Under the pieces are notes generated by a model. It saw only the letters and a list, made by a program, of their open reading frames with translations, was not told the DNA's origin and made no database searches. Both the position numbers and the translations under genes were made by a program. From positions 1-29,165 of the forward strand of contig JAKLLI010000001.1 in NCBI GenBank assembly GCA_023150195.1: DNA of 29,165 bases, given 5' to 3'. The number at the start of each line of letters is the position of its first letter. The stretch's first letter is position 1. Source of the DNA: Azonexus sp. (GTDB lineage: Bacteria; Pseudomonadota; Gammaproteobacteria; Burkholderiales; Rhodocyclaceae). This document shows positions 24,731-29,165 of the stretch, piece by piece.

Positions 24731-27259
24731 ATGAGCAAAAAACTGATCATCGCCGAAAAACCCTCCGTCGCCAGCGACATCGCCAAGGCACTGGGCGGTT
24801 TTACCAAGCACGACGACTATTTCGAGAACGATCAATTCGTCATCTCCTCAGCCGTCGGCCATTTGCTCGAACTGGCCTGCCCGGAAGAATTCGAGGTCAA
24901 GCGGGGCAAATGGTCCTTTGCTCACCTGCCGGTCATTCCACCGCATTTCGCACTCAACCCCATCGAAAAGAGCGCGCCGCGCCTCAAGGTGCTGCTCAAG
25001 CTGATCAAACGCAAGGATGTCGGCGCCCTGATCAATGCCTGTGACGCGGGACGTGAAGGGGAACTGATCTTCAACTACATCGCCCAGCACGCCAAATCGG
25101 GCAAGCCGGTACAGCGTCTTTGGCTGCAATCGATGACCCCGCAAGCCATCCGCGATGGCTTTGCGCGCTTGCGCAGCGGCGACGAAATGCAGGGGCTGGC
25201 CGATGCCGCCGTTTGCCGTTCCGAATCCGATTGGCTGGTCGGCATCAATGGCACCCGGGCGATGACCGCCTTCAATTCCAAAACCGGCGGCTTTCACCTG
25301 ACCACTGTCGGTCGTGTGCAAACGCCGACGCTGGCCATCGTGGTCGAGCGCGAGCGCAAGATTCGTGATTTCAAGGCGCGCCCTTATTGGGAAGTCGAAG
25401 CCGAATTCACTGCCAAAGCCGGGCACTACACCGGCAAGTGGTTTGATGAGGGTTTCAAGGGCAAGCAGGACGATGAGCACGCCCGCGCCGACCGCCTCTG
25501 GGAGCAAGCCCGGGCCGAAGCCGTCCGTGCCGCCACCTCGGGAAAGCCCGGGATCGTCACCGAAGAAGCCAAGCCGGAAACCCGTTTATCCCCCCTGCTC
25601 TTCGACCTGACCAGCCTGCAGCGCGAAGCCAACAGCCGCTTCGGCTTCTCGGCCAAGACCACGCTCGGTCTTGCGCAGGCGCTGTACGAAAAGCATAAGG
25701 TACTGACCTATCCGCGTACCGATTCCCGCTGTTTGCCGGAAGACTACCTGCCCACGGTCAAGGAAACCCTCACCATCCTCACCGGTCAGGGTGCAGGCAA
25801 AGGCCACGATGAAGTCCTGCTGGCACGTTATTCCCCATTCGCCCACCAGATTCTGGCGCGCAACTGGGTGCTGCCGAACAAGCGCATCTTCAACAATGCC
25901 AAGGTCAGCGACCACTTCGCCATCATCCCGACACCGCAAGCGCCCAAGAATCTGAACGAAGCCGAGCAAAAGCTCTACGACTTCGTGGTCCGTCGTTTCC
26001 TGTCGGTATTTTTCCCGGCGGCTGAATATCTGGTGACCACCCGCATTACCCGTGTCGAAGGACAGCCCTTCAAGACCGAAGGCAAGGTGCTGGTGAATCC
26101 GGGCTGGCTGGCCGTGCATGGCAAGGAAAGCCAAACCGGTGACGATGGCAATCTGGTTGCGGTCGACAAGGACGAAAAGGTCAAAACCGAGGATGTGACG
26201 GTCAAGGCCAACGAAACCAAACCCCCACCGCGTTACTCCGAAGCCACCCTGCTGTCGGCGATGGAAGGTGCCGGCAAGATGGTCGACGACGAAGAACTGA
26301 AAGCGGCCATGGCGGGCCGCGGCCTGGGCACCCCGGCAACGCGGGCGCAAATCATCGAAAACCTGATCGGCGAGCAGTACATGTTGCGCGAAGGCCGCGA
26401 ACTGATCCCCACCGCCAAGGCCTTCACCCTGATGACCCTGCTCAACGGCCTGGGGATCAAGGAACTCACTCAGCCCGAATTGACCGGCGACTGGGAATGG
26501 AAGCTGGGCCGCATCGAAAAGGGCGAATTCACCCGCGCTGAATTCATGCGCGAAATTGCCGAAATGACCCGTCATATGGTCGAACGCGCCAAGCAATACG
26601 AAGCCGACACCATTCCCGGCGATTTCGGTGTCCTGCACGCGCCCTGCCCGAAATGCGGTGGCCAGATCCGCGAAACCTACAAGAAATTCCAGTGTGGCGG
26701 CTGCGAATACGCCCTGTGGAAGATCGTTGCCGGTCGACAGTACGAACCGGCAGAAATCGAACAACTGCTGACCGACGGCCAGGTCGGCCCCCTCACCGGC
26801 TTCCGCAACAAGATGGGCCGCAGCTTTGCCGCCGCGATCAAACTCAATGCCGAAGGCCTGCCCGAATTCGACTTTGGCCAGGACAAGGCCGACGAGGCCG
26901 ATGCCGAGCCAGTAGACTTCTCGGGCCACGCGGCGCTGGGCGCCTGCCCGAAATGTGGCGGTGCCGTTTATGAGCACGGCACATCCTACGTCTGCGAAAA
27001 GTCGGTCGGACCGGGCAAATCCTGCGACTTCCGCTCCGGGAAAATCATCCTGCAACAGCCCATCGAAGCCACGCAGATGCAAAAACTGCTGAGCAATGGC
27101 AAGACGGATCTGCTCAAGGAATTTGTGTCCAACCGCACCCGACGCAAGTTCTCGGCCTATCTGGTAGTCCAGGGCGGCAAGGTGGGTTTTGAATTTGAAA
27201 AGAAAGCCCCGGCCAAGAAACCGGCAGCCAAAAAGAAAGCCGCGACCGAAGAGGCCTGA
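24731..27259 (+). CDS. topB: DNA topoisomerase III
   Basis: TopB is an 842-residue type IA topoisomerase that decatenates and relaxes DNA through a transient 5'-phosphotyrosine. The TOPRIM domain has Glu9 in IIAEKPSVA and DAGREGELI. The active-site Tyr327 lies in LTYPRTDSR, next to the equivalent residue of E. coli TopB. GRGLGTPATRA is also conserved. Beyond the core are a zinc ribbon (~639, CPKCGG ... CGGC), a second Cys-rich repeat (~738, CPKCGG ... C ... C) and a Lys/Ala-rich tail. The tail may bind DNA nonspecifically. ATG 24731 is preferred over an ATG nine codons upstream, because MSKKLIIAEK is the family's usual start. A strong terminator follows the stop. Confidence 0.95.
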   Translation: MSKKLIIAEKPSVASDIAKALGGFTKHDDYFENDQFVISSAVGHLLELACPEEFEVKRGKWSFAHLPVIPPHFALNPIEKSAPRLKVLLKLIKRKDVGALINACDAGREGELIFNYIAQHAKSGKPVQRLWLQSMTPQAIRDGFARLRSGDEMQGLADAAVCRSESDWLVGINGTRAMTAFNSKTGGFHLTTVGRVQTPTLAIVVERERKIRDFKARPYWEVEAEFTAKAGHYTGKWFDEGFKGKQDDEHARADRLWEQARAEAVRAATSGKPGIVTEEAKPETRLSPLLFDLTSLQREANSRFGFSAKTTLGLAQALYEKHKVLTYPRTDSRCLPEDYLPTVKETLTILTGQGAGKGHDEVLLARYSPFAHQILARNWVLPNKRIFNNAKVSDHFAIIPTPQAPKNLNEAEQKLYDFVVRRFLSVFFPAAEYLVTTRITRVEGQPFKTEGKVLVNPGWLAVHGKESQTGDDGNLVAVDKDEKVKTEDVTVKANETKPPPRYSEATLLSAMEGAGKMVDDEELKAAMAGRGLGTPATRAQIIENLIGEQYMLREGRELIPTAKAFTLMTLLNGLGIKELTQPELTGDWEWKLGRIEKGEFTRAEFMREIAEMTRHMVERAKQYEADTIPGDFGVLHAPCPKCGGQIRETYKKFQCGGCEYALWKIVAGRQYEPAEIEQLLTDGQVGPLTGFRNKMGRSFAAAIKLNAEGLPEFDFGQDKADEADAEPVDFSGHAALGACPKCGGAVYEHGTSYVCEKSVGPGKSCDFRSGKIILQQPIEATQMQKLLSNGKTDLLKEFVSNRTRRKFSAYLVVQGGKVGFEFEKKAPAKKPAAKKKAATEEA

Positions 27260-27281
27260 TTTTCTCCGCCGCCAGACAACA

Positions 27282-27307
27282 AAAAAGCCGGGAAATCCCG
27301 GCTTTTT
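27282..27307. terminator. Strong bidirectional intrinsic terminator
   Basis: AAAAAGCCGGG (27282-27292), loop AAAT and CCCGGCTTTTT (27297-27307) form a perfect 11-bp inverted repeat with a GC stem and flanking A/T runs. It works for topB rightward (22 bp after the stop) and for the 33-codon gene leftward (20 bp after its stop). Confidence 0.92.
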
Positions 27308-27327
27308 CTTTGCACAGCGTCAATCGC

Positions 27328-27429
27328 TCAGTGATAAGCGGACTTGGAAGCCAGCTTGAAGGCCATCAGGCAGGCCAGACCAAAAATCACGGCCGTGAAG
27401 GCCATGCCCAAAGAGGAAAGCTCGTCCAT
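27328..27429 (-). CDS. 33-residue single-span membrane microprotein
   Basis: The minus strand encodes 33 residues beginning MDELSSLGMAFTAVIFG and ending KLASKSAYH, with ATG at 27427-27429 and TGA at 27328-27330. A hydrophobic helix of about 18 residues (LGMAFTAVIFGLACLMAF) lies between an acidic N-terminus and a basic C-terminus, the form of a small inner-membrane protein with its C-terminus inside. A purine-rich GCGGGG lies about 9 bases before the start, and a strong bidirectional terminator follows the stop. The terminator placement is the best support that this is a real transcription unit. The function is unknown; I do not recognise a family. Confidence 0.6.
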   Translation of the reverse strand: MDELSSLGMAFTAVIFGLACLMAFKLASKSAYH

Positions 27430-27512
27430 CGAAAATACCCCGCAGAAGGTGATTAAAAATTCTTGAGCGCGATAGATCGGTGGCCGGCAACGAAGTTCCC
27501 GGTCAACGGCGG

Positions 27513-27526
27513 ATTTTTACAAAAAT
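27513..27526. repeat. Inverted repeat ATTTTT-AC-AAAAAT downstream of oxyR
   Basis: A 6-bp perfect AT inverted repeat with a 2-base centre is partly extended by flanking GGCG/CGCC. It lies 37 bp past the oxyR stop and 22 bp from parS site 3. It may be a terminator for the rsuA-oxyR transcript or part of the microprotein gene's upstream region. Confidence 0.3.
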
Positions 27527-27547
27527 GTCGCCGCCCGCCACGGGCTG

Positions 27548-27563
27548 GGTTTCACGTGAAACT
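27548..27563. other. parS-like ParB-binding site 3 (perfect 14-bp core)
   Basis: GGTTTCACGTGAAACT matches the parS consensus TGTTTCACGTGAAACA at 14 of 16 positions. The whole palindromic core GTTTCACGTGAAAC is exact (CACGTG at 27553-27558). It ends at the last base of the oxyR stop codon. It is the best of the three copies in this window. Confidence 0.85.
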
Positions 27564-28477
27564 CAGCGGCGCGGCGAAGCACCGGGCAAGGCGCAGGAGA
27601 GCAGCGCCGCGCGCACCGCATCGATGGCTTGCGGCCGCGGATAGGTCACCCGCCAGACCAGACCGACGGTGCGCATCGGCGATTCGCCGGAAAACGGCAA
27701 GACCTTGACCATGGGTTCCTTGTCCTTGAGCGGATCGGCAGCGGTGCTCGGCATCACCGCCACCCCGGCACCACTGGCCACCATGTAGCGGATGGTTTCC
27801 AGCGAACTGCCTTCCAGCGCGTGCGCCAGGGCATCCGGCTCGCTGAGCCGGGGGCAGGATTCCAGGACCTGATCCCGGAAACAATTGCCCTGACCCAGCA
27901 AGAGCAGATGTTGTCCATCCAGTTCCGCCGCGGGAATCGCTTCCCGCTGGCACCATGAGTGACCTGCCGGCACCACCACACGGAAAGGTTCGTCATACAC
28001 CGCCTGGGCCACCAGACCGGTTTCCGCAAATGGCAAGGCAATCACGATCACATCCAGATCCCCGGACTTGAGCGCCGGAATCAGGTTGGCGGTGAAATCT
28101 TCCTTGAGAAATAGCGGCATGTTTGGCGCGTGACGACTTAGCGCCGGAATCAGTTGCGGCAATAGATAGGGGGCAATCGTATAAATGATGCCAACCCGCA
28201 GTTGCCCGCTCATGGGATCTCCGGTCGACTCCGCGATTTCCTCCAACTTCACGGCCTCTTCCAGTACCCGCCGCGCCTGATCGACAATGCGCTCACCCAG
28301 CGCCGTAATCCGCACCTCGTTGGCCGTGCGCTCGAAGAGCGCCGCACCGATTTGCCCTTCAACCTTTTTCAGCGCCACCGACAAGGTCGGCTGGCTCACG
28401 TGGCAAGCCTCGGCGGCACGCCCGAAATGGCGTTCCCGCGCCAGCGCAACGATGTAGCGCATTTCGGTCAGGGTCAT
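27563..28477 (-). CDS. oxyR: Hydrogen peroxide-inducible LysR-family activator OxyR
   Basis: OxyR is a 304-residue LysR-type regulator. The N-terminal winged helix-turn-helix (~19-40, RAAEACHVSQPTLSVALKKVE) is followed by the effector domain. The redox pair Cys199 and Cys208 in GNCFRDQVLESC has the same spacing and residue numbers as in E. coli OxyR, so a peroxide-driven disulphide switch is expected. It should activate catalase and peroxidase genes, none of which is in the window. The start ATG overlaps the stop of the rsuA-like gene (ATGA), so the usual divergent autoregulated arrangement is absent. A start 16 codons upstream would lie inside that gene and was rejected. parS site 3 abuts the stop. 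Confidence 0.93.
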   Translation of the reverse strand: MTLTEMRYIVALARERHFGRAAEACHVSQPTLSVALKKVEGQIGAALFERTANEVRITALGERIVDQARRVLEEAVKLEEIAESTGDPMSGQLRVGIIYTIAPYLLPQLIPALSRHAPNMPLFLKEDFTANLIPALKSGDLDVIVIALPFAETGLVAQAVYDEPFRVVVPAGHSWCQREAIPAAELDGQHLLLLGQGNCFRDQVLESCPRLSEPDALAHALEGSSLETIRYMVASGAGVAVMPSTAADPLKDKEPMVKVLPFSGESPMRTVGLVWRVTYPRPQAIDAVRAALLSCALPGASPRR

Positions 28478-29165
28478 GCGGAAATGCCCAGCTTTTCGCG
28501 GTCTACCGCCGTCAGCCAACGCCATTCACCGGGCTTCATGCCGCCGTCCAGCGTCAGGCTGGCGACGGCTTCCCGATGCAGGGCATCCACCCGGTTTCCT
28601 GCGGCGGCAACCATGCGTTTGACCTGATGGTATTTGCCCTCGGTCACCGTTAAGCGCAGCAGGTGCTCGTCCATCCGTTCGGCGGCAGCAGCGGCGATCG
28701 GCTCCGGCTCGTCGGCAAGCAGCACCCCGGCCAGCAGGGCATCGATCAGCGCCTGATCCACCGGATGCCGGGTCGTCGCCAGATACACCTTGGGCACCTT
28801 GCGCTTGCCTGACGAGAGTTGATGGTTCAACTGTCCGTCATCGGTCAGCAGCAGCAAACCCGTGGTGTCTTCATCAAGCCGGCCAATGGGTTGCAGGCCG
28901 CGTTCTCGCAGCGGCAAGGGCAGCAGATCCAGCACGGAAGGATGATGTTGCGGCTTGCGCGAACATTCGTAGCCAGTCGGTTTATTCAAGATCACCGTGG
29001 CAAATTCACAAAACGGCCAATCGACCCCGTCGACCGTGAACACCAAGCCTTCGGTGGGCACGTCGGCAAACGGGTCATCGACCACTTCTCCACCAATTTC
29101 CACACGCTCGTGGCGGATCATCGAGCGGCAGCCCTTGCGGGTGCCGAAACCGTGTTTTTGCAGGA
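28474..29165 (-). CDS. rsuA: 16S rRNA pseudouridine(516) synthase-type protein, 5' end cut by window
   Basis: The frame is still open at the right edge (LQKHGFGTRKGCRSMIRHERV), which is the N-terminal S4 RNA-binding domain, so the true start lies outside. The catalytic domain shows ILNKPTGYECSR and the catalytic Asp in GRLDEDTTGLLLLTDDG. It also has KVYLATTRHP and EGKYHQVKRMVAAAGNRV, the RsuA/RluB/E/F family pattern. The absence of the extended tails of RluB and RluF, and the GYECSRK/HHPSVLDLLP wording, favour RsuA, but the exact target cannot be fixed from sequence alone. It is coupled to oxyR through an ATGA overlap. Confidence 0.88.
   Translation of the reverse strand, partial: LQKHGFGTRKGCRSMIRHERVEIGGEVVDDPFADVPTEGLVFTVDGVDWPFCEFATVILNKPTGYECSRKPQHHPSVLDLLPLPLRERGLQPIGRLDEDTTGLLLLTDDGQLNHQLSSGKRKVPKVYLATTRHPVDQALIDALLAGVLLADEPEPIAAAAAERMDEHLLRLTVTEGKYHQVKRMVAAAGNRVDALHREAVASLTLDGGMKPGEWRWLTAVDREKLGISA

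Noticed and set aside
25586..27082. A 498-codon minus-strand frame opposite topB
   Set aside because: It has no recognisable motif; topB on the other strand is complete with its active-site Tyr and zinc sites.
28397..28402. A fourth CACGTG hexamer, inside oxyR
   Set aside because: The flanks (TGGCT and GCAAG) match parS at only 11 of 16 positions overall and break the palindrome. It encodes part of the helix-turn-helix.
1..29165. CRISPR arrays, tRNA or rRNA genes, insertion sequences, phage genes
   Set aside because: I looked for regular repeats, tRNA-like cloverleaf ends, transposase or integrase motifs and saw none; the only tandem repeats are the coding Sel1 units.

Overview
The window reads as GC-rich chromosomal DNA of a betaproteobacterium, most likely a member of the Rhodocyclales (Dechloromonas/Azonexus-like). 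That placement is an inference from protein resemblance and from the order def-fmt / rsmB-DUF4390-ntrY-ntrX-trkA / LysM-dprA-topB. No integrase, transposase, CRISPR array, tRNA or rRNA was seen. Nearly everything is intact and densely packed, with many ATGA-type stop/start overlaps.

Layout. Bases 2-1318 carry the end of a hybrid sensor kinase cut by the window edge. Bases 1323-4528 hold a small DUF1840 gene and a run of three rightward genes: a methyltransferase-like protein, a ROK sugar kinase very like fructokinase Mak, and an MFS transporter. Bases 4472-8858 read leftward: a calcium-binding-type protein whose end overlaps the transporter gene, then priA and hemE. Bases 8929-13359 are the accessory part: a leftward pair of unknown envelope proteins, a decayed nucleotidyltransferase-like gene, and a rightward three-gene envelope operon (Sel1 repeats, exported protein, lipoprotein). 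Bases 13404-22417 are a leftward housekeeping block (def, fmt, then rsmB, DUF4390, ntrY, ntrX, trkA), interrupted by one opposite-facing S1/P1-type nuclease gene. Bases 22562-27259 read rightward: LysM protein, dprA and topB, closed by a strong terminator. The right end reads leftward: a 33-residue membrane microprotein, oxyR, and an rsuA-like pseudouridine synthase cut by the edge.

How the parts fit. Replication and DNA handling are prominent (priA restart helicase, topB, dprA, an exported nuclease). Translation and rRNA modification are covered by def, fmt, rsmB and rsuA. Signalling and stress are covered by ntrYX, oxyR and the hybrid kinase.

The strongest signal not explained by genes is three near-consensus ParB-binding parS sites (3298-3313, 20972-20987, 27548-27563), each at a gene boundary. 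A cluster of DnaA-box-like 9-mers and short repeats also lies in the AT-rich hemE-priA gap. Together they suggest the window lies in the origin-proximal part of the chromosome. I did not find a convincing new multi-gene system. The other points of interest are the degenerate AAA+ domain of the NtrX-like regulator and the microprotein next to topB.
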